Shown in pieces: positions 1 through 8,902 of a stretch of DNA of 64,000 nucleotides. The position numbers and the translations under genes are program-made. Under the pieces are notes generated by a model. The model did no database searches, was not told where the DNA came from, and was given only the letters and a program-made list of their open reading frames with translations. Source of the stretch: Stakelama marina (GTDB taxonomy: Bacteria > Pseudomonadota > Alphaproteobacteria > Sphingomonadales > Sphingomonadaceae); contig NZ_JAGRQC010000004.1 in NCBI RefSeq assembly GCF_018122655.1, positions 372,001 through 436,000 of the forward strand, in the 5' to 3' direction. The number at the start of each line of letters is the position of its first letter. The stretch's first letter is position 1.

Positions 1-1
1 G

Positions 2-520
2 CAGGACCGGGCGACCGCGATCTGCCGCTTTTGCGACACGGACTTCGTCGGCACGAACGGTGTTGGCGGCGGCAAGTTCGCTGATGGCGAGGCGCTGGCC
101 GAGGCCGCCGCGCGCCATTGGGGCGCGGGCCGCGACAAACGCCTGGCGGTGCTGACCGGGGGCGAGCCGATGCTGCAGGTCGACGACGCGCTCGTCGAGG
201 CGTTGCACGGCGAAGGCTTCACCATCGCCATCGAAACCAATGGGACCCTGCCGGTTCATCCCGGCATCGACTGGGTGTGCGTCAGCCCCAAGGCGGGGAG
301 TTCGGTGGTTCAGCGCTCAGGCGATGAGCTGAAGCTCGTCTGGCCGCAGGCGGGAACCGATCTGGACGAACTGGAAGGCTGGGATTTCCGGCATTTCCTT
401 GTCCAGCCGATGGACAGCGAAGAAGCCGAGGCCAATCGCGAGGCCGCGATCGCGCTTGCCATGGAACGACCGCGCTGGCGGTTGTCGCTTCAGACGCACA
501 AGCTGCTGGGGCTACGTTAG
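2..520 (+). CDS. queE: 7-carboxy-7-deazaguanine synthase (5' end outside window)
   Basis: The frame is open from base 2 and ends TAG at 518-520, so the N-terminus is missing. QueE is a radical SAM enzyme that contracts the CPH4 ring to 7-carboxy-7-deazaguanine in the queuosine/preQ0 pathway. Seen: ATAICRFCDTDFVG near the window edge, whose CRFC holds the last two cluster cysteines. The preceding DR-AT context fits the QueE subclass in which the first cysteine lies about 14 residues upstream, here outside the window. LTGGEPMLQ is the SAM-binding GGEP motif and VSPKAG lies further on. It is convergent with the next gene. Confidence 0.93.
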   Translation, partial: QDRATAICRFCDTDFVGTNGVGGGKFADGEALAEAAARHWGAGRDKRLAVLTGGEPMLQVDDALVEALHGEGFTIAIETNGTLPVHPGIDWVCVSPKAGSSVVQRSGDELKLVWPQAGTDLDELEGWDFRHFLVQPMDSEEAEANREAAIALAMERPRWRLSLQTHKLLGLR

Positions 521-539
521 ACGCGGCCCGGCCGGCGGA

Positions 540-1214
540 TCAGCCGGCGGCGGGGTAGGGGCCGCAACGCTTCGTGTAATATTCGCCGTCCTTCCAGCAT
601 TCGTCGTTGGCGAAATATATGAGGCGCGGGACTTCCCAGCCGAAACGGTCGCGGAACCGCTGTTCGCCCCACGACAGGAGGCTGCGGCGCAGCTCGTGCA
701 TGCGGCGTTCGGCAAGGTCCTTCAACCCGCCGCGCGGGGCGAATTCGGCCTGCAGTCCGATATCGTTCGCGGTCTGGCAGAAGCTCAACTGCCCGCCGAC
801 GGTCGAAAAGCCCGAATAAACGCGCGTGCTGTACTGATCGAGCTTGGCCTGACCGGCGCGTTTCGATCCCGCCGTGCGGTCGAAATAGTGGGCGAGCGTC
901 TTGTAGGCGTTTTCCAGCTCATCGCTGTGATTTTCGAGCAGCGCGTTATAGTTCTCGACCGTCAGTAGCGAAGGCGCGAACTGGCACTGTAACGCCGCGA
1001 CGTTGAGCGCGGCGCGCAGGTTCCACACCAGCGCGGCGTTCAGCTCTTCGGGCGTGGCGCCGGGGAATGCCTGTCCGACCATGCCGGGTTCGGCGCCGGT
1101 GACGCGCGGGCCGGAAAGATCGACCGGCTTCAGGAAGAACTGGGCCGATGCCGGTGTTGCGGCGAAGCCAAGGGCCATGGCGCACAGCGCCGCGAAAATT
1201 CGTAGAACGCGCAT
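540..1214 (-). CDS. secreted hypothetical protein, 224 aa
   Basis: Function not recognised. The start is ATG. The first 25 residues form a clear Sec signal peptide: MRVLR, a hydrophobic Ala-rich stretch, then cleavage after ATPASA before QFF. The mature part of about 200 residues has no membrane segment and includes three or more Cys (LQCQFAP, FCQTAND, NDECWKDGEYYTKRCG), so disulfides in the periplasm are possible. It stands alone, convergent with queE and separated from it by 19 bp. Its exported, soluble nature is well supported; any role would be a guess. Confidence 0.75.
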   Translation of the reverse strand: MRVLRIFAALCAMALGFAATPASAQFFLKPVDLSGPRVTGAEPGMVGQAFPGATPEELNAALVWNLRAALNVAALQCQFAPSLLTVENYNALLENHSDELENAYKTLAHYFDRTAGSKRAGQAKLDQYSTRVYSGFSTVGGQLSFCQTANDIGLQAEFAPRGGLKDLAERRMHELRRSLLSWGEQRFRDRFGWEVPRLIYFANDECWKDGEYYTKRCGPYPAAG

Positions 1215-1360
1215 ACAATCCTCTCATCCGCGACGTGCGGACCGCTGCAAAAGAGTACGGAATTTTCCATGGCTTCCCAAGCGATTTTTACCGGTCATTA
1301 GCGATAAAGCGGGCGGTCGCCGGGCTGGAAATACGGCGAGCCGCAGATCGGATCGCAGGC

Positions 1361-1395
1361 AAAACAAAAGGCCGCCCGGTCGTCCGGACGGCCTT
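1361..1395 (-). terminator. Rho-independent terminator
   Basis: On the minus strand AAGGCCGTCCGG pairs with CCGGGCGGCCTT across a 4-nt loop (one mismatch), followed by TTGTTTT. It lies about 30 bp past the stop of the small lipoprotein gene at 1423-1677 and would end its transcript. Confidence 0.85.
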
Positions 1396-1422
1396 CCGTA
1401 TAACGTCGATGGACGAAAGGAA

Positions 1423-1677
1423 TTACATTCCGTTCGTCATCATGTCGTTGGCCATCATGTCATTCGACATCATGTCGTTCGCCATCATGGCGTCGTTGCC
1501 CATCGTGCCGTCGACCATGGACATGTTGTCGCCCATCGTGCCCATCGCATCGGTCGAATTGAGGTCGGTGATGGTGGTGTTGTCGGTCGTGGTCTCGGTC
1601 TGGCCGCAGGCCGAAACCATAAGCGCCGCACCGGCGATCATCGAACCGGTCACGACTTTGGAGATGAGTGCACGCAT
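1423..1677 (-). CDS. Met/Asn/Asp-rich small lipoprotein, 84 aa
   Basis: N-terminal MRALISKVVTGSMIAGAA leads into lipobox MVSAC, so the mature protein should be lipidated at Cys24. The mature chain is acidic and Thr-rich, then runs into a near-tandem five-residue repeat ([A/S]NDMM, several copies) ending TNGM. The matching DNA shows a 15-nt periodicity. A terminator follows at 1361-1395, so it is a one-gene transcript. Met-rich acidic tails can bind soft metals such as Cu(I) or Ag(I), but this is inference; no known family is recognised. Confidence 0.75.
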   Translation of the reverse strand: MRALISKVVTGSMIAGAALMVSACGQTETTTDNTTITDLNSTDAMGTMGDNMSMVDGTMGNDAMMANDMMSNDMMANDMMTNGM

Positions 1678-1766
1678 TTAGAGCTCCCTAATCTAATGGA
1701 TTGGCTGGCTTGATCGCCGTTAATAACCCAAACCGGGCTGGACATTAATCGCTTAGGCCATCTGCC

Positions 1767-2465
1767 TCAAGAGTCGTTTTTTGCGCCGCCGGACAGGCTG
1801 GCGAGAAACTCGGCAAAGGTAAACGCCAGCGCCGCGTCAAAGGTTTCCAGCGAAATCGCATCGTTCAGCCGTTCGGCGCTGGTGACGGGAAATTCGGGAA
1901 GGCCGCAAGGGATTATTCCCCCGAAATCTGAAAGATTTGCGCTGATGTTCATCGAAAAGCCGTGCAGCGTGACCCACCGCTTTACCCGGATGCCGATGGC
2001 GCCGATCTTTGCCTCCTGCCCGCCATCGTCGGTCCAGATGCCAACCCGCTCGGGCGCCGCCCATGCTTCTATCCCAAGCCGGGACAGGCTCGAAATCAGC
2101 CAGTTTTCCAGCGAATGGACGAATCGGCGCACATCGCGCCCGCGCTTGCCGAGGTCGAGCATCAGATAGCCGACGCGCTGGCCCGGGCCGTGATAGGTAT
2201 ATTTGCCGCCGCGTCCGGTGGGAAAGACCGGAAAGCGCGGATCGACCAGGTCGCCGGGCTCGGCGCTGGTGCCGGCTGTGTAGAGCGGGGGGTGTTCGAG
2301 CAGCCAGACCAGTTCGTCCGCTTCTCCGCGCTGAATGTCCGCCACGCGCGCTTCCATCGCCGCAACCGCTTCGGGATAGCCGACCGGTTCGCGCGCGATG
2401 CGCCATTCGACGCCGTCGCGGACGATCGACTGACTGTTTTCCAGGACGGTTGGGAGCATTGGCAT
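1767..2465 (-). CDS. lipB: lipoyl(octanoyl) transferase
   Basis: Transfers octanoyl from acyl carrier protein to lipoyl domains of 2-oxoacid dehydrogenases and GcvH, the first step of lipoate synthesis. Seen: RGGKYTYHGPGQRVGYLMLDL region (the RGG-x-T-x-HGPGQ substrate loop), KIGAIGIRVKRWVTLHG with the conserved Lys, and IIPCGLPEFPVTS with the catalytic Cys. The length of 232 aa is normal. ATG codons at 2465 and 2459 are both possible starts. It is divergent from the membrane protein gene at 2522. Confidence 0.95.
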   Translation of the reverse strand: MPMLPTVLENSQSIVRDGVEWRIAREPVGYPEAVAAMEARVADIQRGEADELVWLLEHPPLYTAGTSAEPGDLVDPRFPVFPTGRGGKYTYHGPGQRVGYLMLDLGKRGRDVRRFVHSLENWLISSLSRLGIEAWAAPERVGIWTDDGGQEAKIGAIGIRVKRWVTLHGFSMNISANLSDFGGIIPCGLPEFPVTSAERLNDAISLETFDAALAFTFAEFLASLSGGAKNDS

Positions 2466-2521
2466 TTCCGGGAGGCGCGAGTAGACCGCAGATCAACGAG
2501 CAATTGAGGGTGGGTGGAACC

Positions 2522-3346
2522 ATGGTCAAGATGGGAACCGTCTGGGACCGTACAACGGAATTCCTTGGCAATCACCTGGGGCAGGTCCTGCCGATCGCGC
2601 TGGCCGGCATATTCGTGCCCGCGACGATATGGCAGACGCTGGAGCCGCTGCAGATGCATGCGGAGCCTTCGCTGGGGGCTGCGCTGGTCGTGATCCGCAT
2701 CGCCCAGATCCTCGTCACCGTCTGGGCGCAGGTCGCGATCACCGCGCTCGCGATCGAAATCGTCAGCGGGCAGACCGCGGCGCGCATCGCGCTTCGCCGG
2801 CTGCCGGCGGTGATCGGGGTGGGGCTGGTGCTGCTGGTGGCGCTGCTCCTGCTGCTTGCGCCGCTGTTCGCGATCCTGTGGGCGTCGGGCGTCAATCTTC
2901 CGGGAGCGGAAGCGCCGGCGGGCGCGATGTCGCCCGGCGGACTGGCGGCCGCGGTCCTTTACGGCATCCTGCTCGTCCCGGTGCTGTTGATCCTCGGCGC
3001 ACGCGTGATCCTGACGACGCCGGTCCTGGTCGCGGAGCGAGCGGGCATCCGTGCGATCACGCGGTCCTGGGCGCTTACGCGCGGGCTGACCGCGGGCATC
3101 ATCGGCGTCGTACTGCTTTACATCGTCGTTTCGCTGGTCGCGCAGATCGCGGCGAAAAGCGCGTTCGGCGCGGTCTTGCTGCTGCTGCTCGGCGGCGACG
3201 GGACGATCAACGTGGCGCATGTGCTGACCGCGATTGCGGTCGGCATCGTCGCGACCGTATTCAGCGTGATCCAGGCGGCCTTCGTCGCCAAATTATATGT
3301 CGCGACCGCTTCGGGGCCGGCGAGAGGAGCAACCGTACCCGCATGA
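2522..3346 (+). CDS. multi-pass membrane protein, 274 aa
   Basis: Start chosen at ATG 2522 (MVKMGTVWDRT), because the open frame extends upstream only through the lipB antisense strand. About six hydrophobic segments are visible, for example near VIGVGLVLLVALLLLLAPLF and AAVLYGILLVPVLLILGARV, with the motif RAITRSWALTRGL between the last ones. That loop pattern is common in glycerophosphodiesterase-type membrane domains and related YIP/DUF-type integral proteins. Its stop overlaps the next start (ATGA, 3343-3346), so the two related membrane proteins are translationally coupled and probably form one complex. Substrate unknown. Confidence 0.8.
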   Translation: MVKMGTVWDRTTEFLGNHLGQVLPIALAGIFVPATIWQTLEPLQMHAEPSLGAALVVIRIAQILVTVWAQVAITALAIEIVSGQTAARIALRRLPAVIGVGLVLLVALLLLLAPLFAILWASGVNLPGAEAPAGAMSPGGLAAAVLYGILLVPVLLILGARVILTTPVLVAERAGIRAITRSWALTRGLTAGIIGVVLLYIVVSLVAQIAAKSAFGAVLLLLLGGDGTINVAHVLTAIAVGIVATVFSVIQAAFVAKLYVATASGPARGATVPA

Positions 3347-4071
3347 AACTCGACATCGGCGCCGCCCTGGCCGACGCGCTCGCCATCTGGCGGCAGAACA
3401 GCGATCTGCTGCTGCGCGTCGGCGGAGTATTCTTCTTTCTGCCATTGTTCGCGACGGGGCTGTTCCGGCCCGATCCACCGCTTGCGCTCCAGTCCGACCA
3501 GGGCGCGGGAAGCATCGAGGCGACGCGCGCGCTGTTCGATTACTATCTCGCCACCGCGCCCTATGTGATCGCCGGCGCACTGGTGACGACGTTCGGCGCG
3601 GCATTGCTGTACATGCTGTTCCAGCGCGAACGGCCGCGCGTCGGCGAGGCGATGGGCAAGGTCGCCGCGCTGTTCCTGCCGCTGGTGCTGGCACTGATCG
3701 GCATGGAACTGCTCGTGTTCGGTGGCACGATCCTGTTCATCATTCCGGGCCTGTACGCGATGGGCCGGACCTTTCTGGTCGGCATCGTCGTCATCGCCGA
3801 GCGGCGCACCAACCCGATCGACGCGCTGGGCCGCAGCATCGAACTGACGCGCGGCCATGGCTGGATATTGTTCTTCGTGACCGCGGTGATCTTCATGACC
3901 GGGCTGGTCGCCACCTCGGTCATCGGCGGCTTTCATGACGCGTTGCTCGGCAGCGGGAGCGCCAGCCCCGTTTTCGAGGCGATATTCGCCGCAGCGACGG
4001 CGGCGATCGGCACGGTCATCGCGATTGCCGAAGCGCTGATAAAGATCGCGATCTACCGCCGCATGAGCTGA
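3343..4071 (+). CDS. multi-pass membrane protein, 242 aa, coupled to upstream gene
   Basis: Starts at ATG 3343, overlapping the previous stop by 4 bp. Like its neighbour it has about five to six membrane segments and the analogous loop NPIDALGRSIELTRGHGW between them, which suggests the two genes arose by duplication. N-terminal KLDIGAALADALAIWRQNSD matches proteins annotated as glycerophosphoryl diester phosphodiesterase membrane domain, without the catalytic domain. Function is not known; the pair should be read as a two-subunit inner membrane unit. Confidence 0.8.
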   Translation: MKLDIGAALADALAIWRQNSDLLLRVGGVFFFLPLFATGLFRPDPPLALQSDQGAGSIEATRALFDYYLATAPYVIAGALVTTFGAALLYMLFQRERPRVGEAMGKVAALFLPLVLALIGMELLVFGGTILFIIPGLYAMGRTFLVGIVVIAERRTNPIDALGRSIELTRGHGWILFFVTAVIFMTGLVATSVIGGFHDALLGSGSASPVFEAIFAAATAAIGTVIAIAEALIKIAIYRRMS

Positions 4072-4081
4072 GCGGCGCGCG

Positions 4082-4666
4082 TCAGTCGATCAGCGGAATG
4101 TGCGGCGCGACGTCGCGCGGGAGCAGCCCCGTGACGCGGGGGTCGGGAAAGGTCTCAAGCGTTCGTTTGAACGGCGCGAACCCGCTCGCGCGGTAGAAGC
4201 CCAGCGCGTGATGATGGTCGAGCGTGCAGGTATGCACCCACACGCGCCCGATGTCGGCGCGCCATGCCATTCCCAGTGCATGCGCCATCAGCCACCGGCC
4301 ATATTGCTTTCCGGTCAGTTCGGGCACCAGCCCGACATAGGACAGCTCGCACTGGCCCGCCTCGCGGAAATCGAGTTCGAGCATGCCGACCTCTACCCCG
4401 TCGCGGTCGACCACGGCGAAAATCTCTATGCCAGCATGTTCGACGATGGCGGCAAGATCGGCATCGGCCATCGCGAGGCGCGAATACCATAGCCATGGCG
4501 AACCCACGCGGCGAAACAGCTCACGGTAGCGCGCCAGCGTCGGCGAGGGCCAGCGCACCAGGTCGAGCGGCGCATCGGGCATCGGCCGGGGGCGCGGTCG
4601 CTCGGTCATTTCCAGCGAGGTGACGACGGTGGCGAGATCGCTGCCGCGGACGGGGATCAGTCCCAT
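4082..4666 (-). CDS. GNAT family N-acetyltransferase
   Basis: 194 aa. Seen: the GNAT core with beta-strand CELSYVGLVPELTGKQYGRWLM, which carries the acetyl-CoA pyrophosphate loop as a Q-x-x-G-K-x-G/Y variant, then WVHTCTLDHHHALGFYRASGF, the usual L-x-N/D-x-x-A-x-x-x-Y-x-x-x-GF ending of the fold. The acceptor substrate cannot be read from sequence. The gene start overlaps the hemF stop by 10 bp, so it is the last gene of the trmL-hemF-GNAT operon. Confidence 0.88.
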   Translation of the reverse strand: MGLIPVRGSDLATVVTSLEMTERPRPRPMPDAPLDLVRWPSPTLARYRELFRRVGSPWLWYSRLAMADADLAAIVEHAGIEIFAVVDRDGVEVGMLELDFREAGQCELSYVGLVPELTGKQYGRWLMAHALGMAWRADIGRVWVHTCTLDHHHALGFYRASGFAPFKRTLETFPDPRVTGLLPRDVAPHIPLID

Positions 4667-5508
4667 GTCGCGACCGGCGGCAGGCTCATCAGGATCGCGT
4701 CGATATTGCCGCCGGTCTTGAGCCCGAACAGAGTGCCGCGATCATAGACGAGGTTGAATTCGGCGTAGCGCCCGCGCCATGCGCGCTGGCGGTCGAGGTC
4801 GCCCGCAGTCCATTCGCTGCCCATCCGGCGTCGGACAAGCTTGGGAAAAATCGACAGAAAGGCGCGGCCGACATCCTGGGTAAAGGCGAAATTGTCTTCG
4901 AAATCGCCTTCGAGATGGTCGTAGAAAATCCCGCCGACACCGCGATGTACCTTGCGGTGGGGGATGTAGAAATATTCATCCGCCCATTTCCTGAAGCGCG
5001 GATAATGGTCGGGATCATGGGCGTCGCAGGCGGTCTTGAGCGCCGCGTGGAAATCGGCCGTGTCCTCGTCATAGGGAATCGGCGGGTTGAGGTCGGCGCC
5101 CCCGCCGAACCAGCGTTTCGTCGTGACCAGGAAGCGCGTGTTCATGTGAACCGCCGGTACATGCGGATTGGCCATGTGCGCGACGAGGCTGATGCCTGTC
5201 GCAAAGAAGCGCGGATCGTCGCCCGCGCCGTGGATGGTCTTGGCGAACTCGCCTTCGAACATGCCGCCGACGGTCGAGACGTTGACGCCGACCTTTTCGA
5301 AGACCTTACCCTTCATCACGCCGCGGACCCCGCCGCCGCCGGGCCTGCCGGAGGGATCGGTGCGGTCCCACGGCGTATATTCGAAACCGGCGTCGGAGCC
5401 GGCCTCCCGCTCGATCGCCTCGAACTCCGCGCAGATCGAATCGCGCAGGCTTTCGAACCAGTCGCGCGCGCGCTGCTGTTCGGCGTCGAGTTCGATCATG
5501 CGGGCCAT
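4657..5508 (-). CDS. hemF: oxygen-dependent coproporphyrinogen III oxidase
   Basis: Converts coproporphyrinogen III to protoporphyrinogen IX with O2 in the cytosol (haem synthesis). Seen: KGKVFEKVGVNVS, HMANPHVPAVHMNTRFL, RWFGGGADLNPPIPY, YFYIPHRKVHRGVGGIFYD and NLVYDRGTLFGLKTGGN, all hallmarks of HemF. The 283-aa length is normal for the family. It overlaps trmL by 13 bp upstream and the GNAT gene by 10 bp downstream, so the three are one transcription unit. Haem supply fits the cytochrome bc1 operon that starts divergently at 6130. Confidence 0.97.
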   Translation of the reverse strand: MARMIELDAEQQRARDWFESLRDSICAEFEAIEREAGSDAGFEYTPWDRTDPSGRPGGGGVRGVMKGKVFEKVGVNVSTVGGMFEGEFAKTIHGAGDDPRFFATGISLVAHMANPHVPAVHMNTRFLVTTKRWFGGGADLNPPIPYDEDTADFHAALKTACDAHDPDHYPRFRKWADEYFYIPHRKVHRGVGGIFYDHLEGDFEDNFAFTQDVGRAFLSIFPKLVRRRMGSEWTAGDLDRQRAWRGRYAEFNLVYDRGTLFGLKTGGNIDAILMSLPPVATWD

Positions 5509-5945
5509 CCTCCGGTCTGGCGTAATGCTTCGCCGAGAGCGATGCCCGCCGCGACCGCGACGTTCAAGGATCGAAATTCGGATGCGATCGGGATGCGCAC
5601 GCGCAGATCGGCGCGGTCATGGACGAAATCGGGGGCGCCCGCGCTTTCGGAGCCCATCAGCAGCGTGTCGTCTTCGCGAAAACCCGCATCGGGCAGCCGC
5701 GTTTGCGCGCGTGTCGTCAACAGGACCAGCCGGCCGCGCAGTGCCTGGGAAAAACCGTCCCAGTCGGCATGGCGCGTGACCTGCGCCAGTGCCGCATAAT
5801 CCATTCCCGCGCGGGCCAGGGCGCGATCCGAATAGGCAAAGCCCATGGGTTCGATAAGGTCGACCGGCGTGCCGAGGCATGCCGCGAGGCGGAGGATGGT
5901 GCCGACATTGCCGGCAATATCGGGCTGAAACAGGGCGATGCGCAT
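5496..5945 (-). CDS. trmL: tRNA (cytidine(34)-2'-O)-methyltransferase
   Basis: SPOUT-class SAM methyltransferase that 2'-O-methylates the wobble base of tRNA-Leu. The 149-aa length is typical of the minimal TrmL. The three family motifs are present: QPDIAGNVGTILRLAACLG near the N-terminus, LLMGSESAGAP in the middle, and SEFRSLNVAVAAGIALGE near the end, which form the trefoil knot and SAM pocket. It is the first gene of the operon with hemF and the GNAT gene. Confidence 0.93.
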   Translation of the reverse strand: MRIALFQPDIAGNVGTILRLAACLGTPVDLIEPMGFAYSDRALARAGMDYAALAQVTRHADWDGFSQALRGRLVLLTTRAQTRLPDAGFREDDTLLMGSESAGAPDFVHDRADLRVRIPIASEFRSLNVAVAAGIALGEALRQTGGWPA

Positions 5946-6129
5946 GCTTCATCGCATAGCCGCAAGCCGGGTGCTGCGCCAATGATGGGAAATTGCTGTT
6001 GGCAAAACGGCTCGCTGGTGTTTATCACCCCGGGCAGCCGCCATTCGAGTGGCTCGGCGCAGGGGGCCTTCCGCGCCATTTCCGCTGGGGGGCGTTGAAG
6101 CGTGAGAAATGGTTTGCAAGGGTTGATGC

Positions 6130-6720
6130 ATGGCAACGGTCGATAATGCTGTCCCTCCCGGGGAGAGTCCGGAACCTTTCGAAGAAACGGTAGAGAATCC
6201 ACGGCGTCGCGACTATCTGTCGATCGGCGCTGTCGCCTTTGCCGGCGTCGGTGCAGGCGTGATCGCGCTGCCGCTGATCAACCAGATGAACCCGTCGGAG
6301 GACGTGCTCGCGCTCTCTACGACCGAGGTCGATCTCTCCTCGATCGAACCGGGCCAGGCGATCACGACCAGCTTTCGCAAGCAGCCGCTGTTCGTCCGCA
6401 ACCTGACGCAGAAGGAAATCGCAGAGGCCGATGCGGTGCCGCTGTCGGACCTTCGCGATCCCGAAACGCTCGAGCAGCGCACCAAGGAGGGCCACAAGAA
6501 CTGGCTCATCACGCTGGGGGTCTGCACGCATCTCGGCTGCGTTCCGCTGGGCGCGGGCGAGGGCGAGAATCGCGGCCCCTATGGCGGATATTTCTGCCCC
6601 TGCCACGGGTCGATGTACGACACCGCCGCGCGTATCCGGCAGGGTCCGGCGCCGAAGAACCTCTTCGTGCCGGATTACAAATTCACTTCGGATACGTCCG
6701 TTCTGGTAGGCGAGGCCTGA
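6130..6720 (+). CDS. petA: ubiquinol-cytochrome c reductase iron-sulfur subunit (Rieske)
   Basis: Rieske subunit of the bc1 complex; passes electrons from ubiquinol to cytochrome c1. Residues 1-25 are a Pro/Glu-rich tail, then RRRDYL (Tat-like twin Arg) and one membrane anchor ([19 protein letters not shown]). The C-terminal head has both cluster boxes, CTHLGC and CPCHGS, giving the Cys2-His2 ligands and the disulfide. 196 aa is normal. First gene of petABC, with 4 bp before petB. Confidence 0.97.
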   Translation: MATVDNAVPPGESPEPFEETVENPRRRDYLSIGAVAFAGVGAGVIALPLINQMNPSEDVLALSTTEVDLSSIEPGQAITTSFRKQPLFVRNLTQKEIAEADAVPLSDLRDPETLEQRTKEGHKNWLITLGVCTHLGCVPLGAGEGENRGPYGGYFCPCHGSMYDTAARIRQGPAPKNLFVPDYKFTSDTSVLVGEA

Positions 6721-6724
6721 CATC

Positions 6725-8032
6725 ATGAGTTTTCCCTGGGCAGAGCAGTATCGGCCGAAAAACCCGGTCATGCGGTGGCTGGACGAAAAGCTTCCGCTGC
6801 CGCGGCTGGCGTACAACGCGATCGGCGCGGGCTATCCCGTGCCGCGCAACCTCAACTATTTCTGGAATTTCGGCGTGCTCGCCGGCGCCGCGCTGGCGAT
6901 CCAGATCATTACTGGCGTGGTGCTCGCGATGCACTATGCCGCCGATTCGGCTGTGGCGTTCGATTCGGTCGAACACATCATGCGCGACATCAACGCCGGC
7001 TGGTTCCTGCGCTATGCGCACGCGACCGGAGCGTCGATGTTCTTCATCGTCGTCTATACGCACATCTTTCGCGGCCTTTATTACGGTTCGTACAAGGCCC
7101 CGCGCGAGATGGTGTGGCTGCTCGGCGTCGTCATCTTCCTCCTGATGATGGCGACCGCCTTCATGGGCTATGTGCTGCCCTGGGGCCAGATGAGCTTCTG
7201 GGGCGCGCAGGTCATCACCGGCTTCTTCTCCGCGATCCCGATCGTCGGCGAGAATATCCGTATCTGGCTGCTCGGCGGATATGCGCCTGACCAGGCGGCG
7301 CTCAACCGCTTCTTCTCGCTGCACTATCTGCTGCCGTTCGTGATCGCGGGCGTCATCATCCTGCACATCTGGGCGCTGCACATTCCGGGGTCGTCGAACC
7401 CGACCGGCGTCGAGGTGAAGGGTGAGCAGGACACGGTGCCGTTCCACCCGTATTACACCGCCAAGGACGGTGTCGGCGTGGGCGTGTTCCTGCTGGTCTT
7501 CGCGCTGATCCTGTTCTTCGCGCCGAACTATCTGGGCCACCCCGACAATTACATCCCGGCGAACCCGCTTTCGACGCCGGCGCACATCGTTCCCGAATGG
7601 TATTTCTGGCCGTTCTACGCGATCCTGCGTTCGTTTACCGCCGATTTCATCCTGCCGGCGAAGCTGTGGGGCGTGCTGGCGATGTTCGGATCGATCCTGA
7701 TCCTGTTCTTCCTGCCGTGGCTCGACAAGTCGCCGGTGCGGTCGAGCAACTATCGCCCGGTGTACCGTATCTTCCTCGGCATCCTGCTGATCGATGTGCT
7801 GGTGCTCGGCTGGGTCGGCGGTTCGGAAGCGACGCCCACCTATCTGATCCTGGGGCAGATCAGCGCCGCATATTATTTCCTGCACTTCCTCGTCATCCTG
7901 CCGATCGTGTCGGCACTGGAGCGTCCGCGCCCGCTGCCCAATTCGATCACCGAGGCGGTGCTGAAGGGTGAGAGCGGTTCGCGCATGAGCGAGACGGCGG
8001 TCGGCGGCGAACAAGCCGCGCCGGCCGAATAG
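6725..8032 (+). CDS. petB: cytochrome b, bc1 complex
   Basis: Integral quinol-oxidising subunit with two b haems and the Qo/Qi sites. 435 aa with eight membrane helices. Seen: [30 protein letters not shown] (haem-binding histidines), [38 protein letters not shown] and the [14 protein letters not shown] (PEWY) Qo-site motif. The C-terminus after helix eight carries an extra polar tail of about 30 residues. It sits between petA and petC with short gaps. Confidence 0.98.
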   Translation: MSFPWAEQYRPKNPVMRWLDEKLPLPRLAYNAIGAGYPVPRNLNYFWNFGVLAGAALAIQIITGVVLAMHYAADSAVAFDSVEHIMRDINAGWFLRYAHATGASMFFIVVYTHIFRGLYYGSYKAPREMVWLLGVVIFLLMMATAFMGYVLPWGQMSFWGAQVITGFFSAIPIVGENIRIWLLGGYAPDQAALNRFFSLHYLLPFVIAGVIILHIWALHIPGSSNPTGVEVKGEQDTVPFHPYYTAKDGVGVGVFLLVFALILFFAPNYLGHPDNYIPANPLSTPAHIVPEWYFWPFYAILRSFTADFILPAKLWGVLAMFGSILILFFLPWLDKSPVRSSNYRPVYRIFLGILLIDVLVLGWVGGSEATPTYLILGQISAAYYFLHFLVILPIVSALERPRPLPNSITEAVLKGESGSRMSETAVGGEQAAPAE

Positions 8033-8047
8033 GGGGCAAAGACAATC

Positions 8048-8902
8048 ATGGTTTCGCTGATCCTGCGATATCTCAACTATCTTATCGGCGCCGCGTTCGC
8101 GTTCGTTCTGCTGATCGCGCTGTGGGGTACGGTAAGCGAGCTCATCCACAACCCGCCCCAGGAAGGCGCGGCCGAGGAATTCCACCTCGAACCCAAGCCG
8201 CTGCACCTGGCATCCGACGGCCCCTTCGGCCATTGGGACAAGCAGCAGCTCCAGCGCGGCTTTCAGGTGTACAAGGAAGTCTGTTCGGCGTGCCATTCGC
8301 TGCGCCACATCGCGTTCCGCGATCTGACCGGCATCGGCTATTCCGAAGCGCAGGTGAAGGCGATTGCCGAACAGTGGCAGATCCCGCAGCCGTCAGTGAA
8401 CAAGGATACCGGCGAGCCCGACACGCGGCCCAACAAGCCGTCGGATTATTTCCCGCTGGTGTTCGCCAACGAAACCGCGGCCAAGGCCGCCAACAACAAC
8501 GCGGTACCGCCCGACCTTTCGCTGATGGTGAAGGCGCGCGAGGGCGGTGCGGCCTATATCCACTCGCTGATTACGGGCTATCGTCCGCAGCCGGCCGAGC
8601 TGCTCGAGAAGTTCCCGACCGCCAAGACGCCGCCGGGACTGCACTACAACCCGTATTTCGCGACGCTGAACCTCGCGATGCCGCCGCCGCTGACGTCGGA
8701 CGGACAGGTGCAGTATGAGGACGGCACCAAGCCGACGATCGACCAGATGTCGACCGATGTCGCGGCGTTCCTGACCTGGACTGCCGAGCCCGACATGATG
8801 ACCCGCCACCGTACCGGCTATGCGGCGGTGCTGTTCCTGCTGATCTTCATCGGCCTGACGTTCGGCGCGTACAAGAATATCTGGCGCGACGTGAAGCATT
8901 GA
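8048..8902 (+). CDS. petC: cytochrome c1, bc1 complex
   Basis: Haem c subunit that takes electrons from the Rieske centre and delivers them to soluble cytochrome c. The N-terminus is hydrophobic (LNYLIGAAFAFVLLIALWG). Haem attachment is at VCSACHSLRHIAFRD (CxxCH). The axial Met lies in the LAMPPPL segment. One C-terminal anchor (YAAVLFLLIFIGLTFGAYKNI) ends the chain. 284 aa. Its TGA overlaps the TTG start proposed for apt, so apt is co-transcribed. Confidence 0.97.
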   Translation: MVSLILRYLNYLIGAAFAFVLLIALWGTVSELIHNPPQEGAAEEFHLEPKPLHLASDGPFGHWDKQQLQRGFQVYKEVCSACHSLRHIAFRDLTGIGYSEAQVKAIAEQWQIPQPSVNKDTGEPDTRPNKPSDYFPLVFANETAAKAANNNAVPPDLSLMVKAREGGAAYIHSLITGYRPQPAELLEKFPTAKTPPGLHYNPYFATLNLAMPPPLTSDGQVQYEDGTKPTIDQMSTDVAAFLTWTAEPDMMTRHRTGYAAVLFLLIFIGLTFGAYKNIWRDVKH

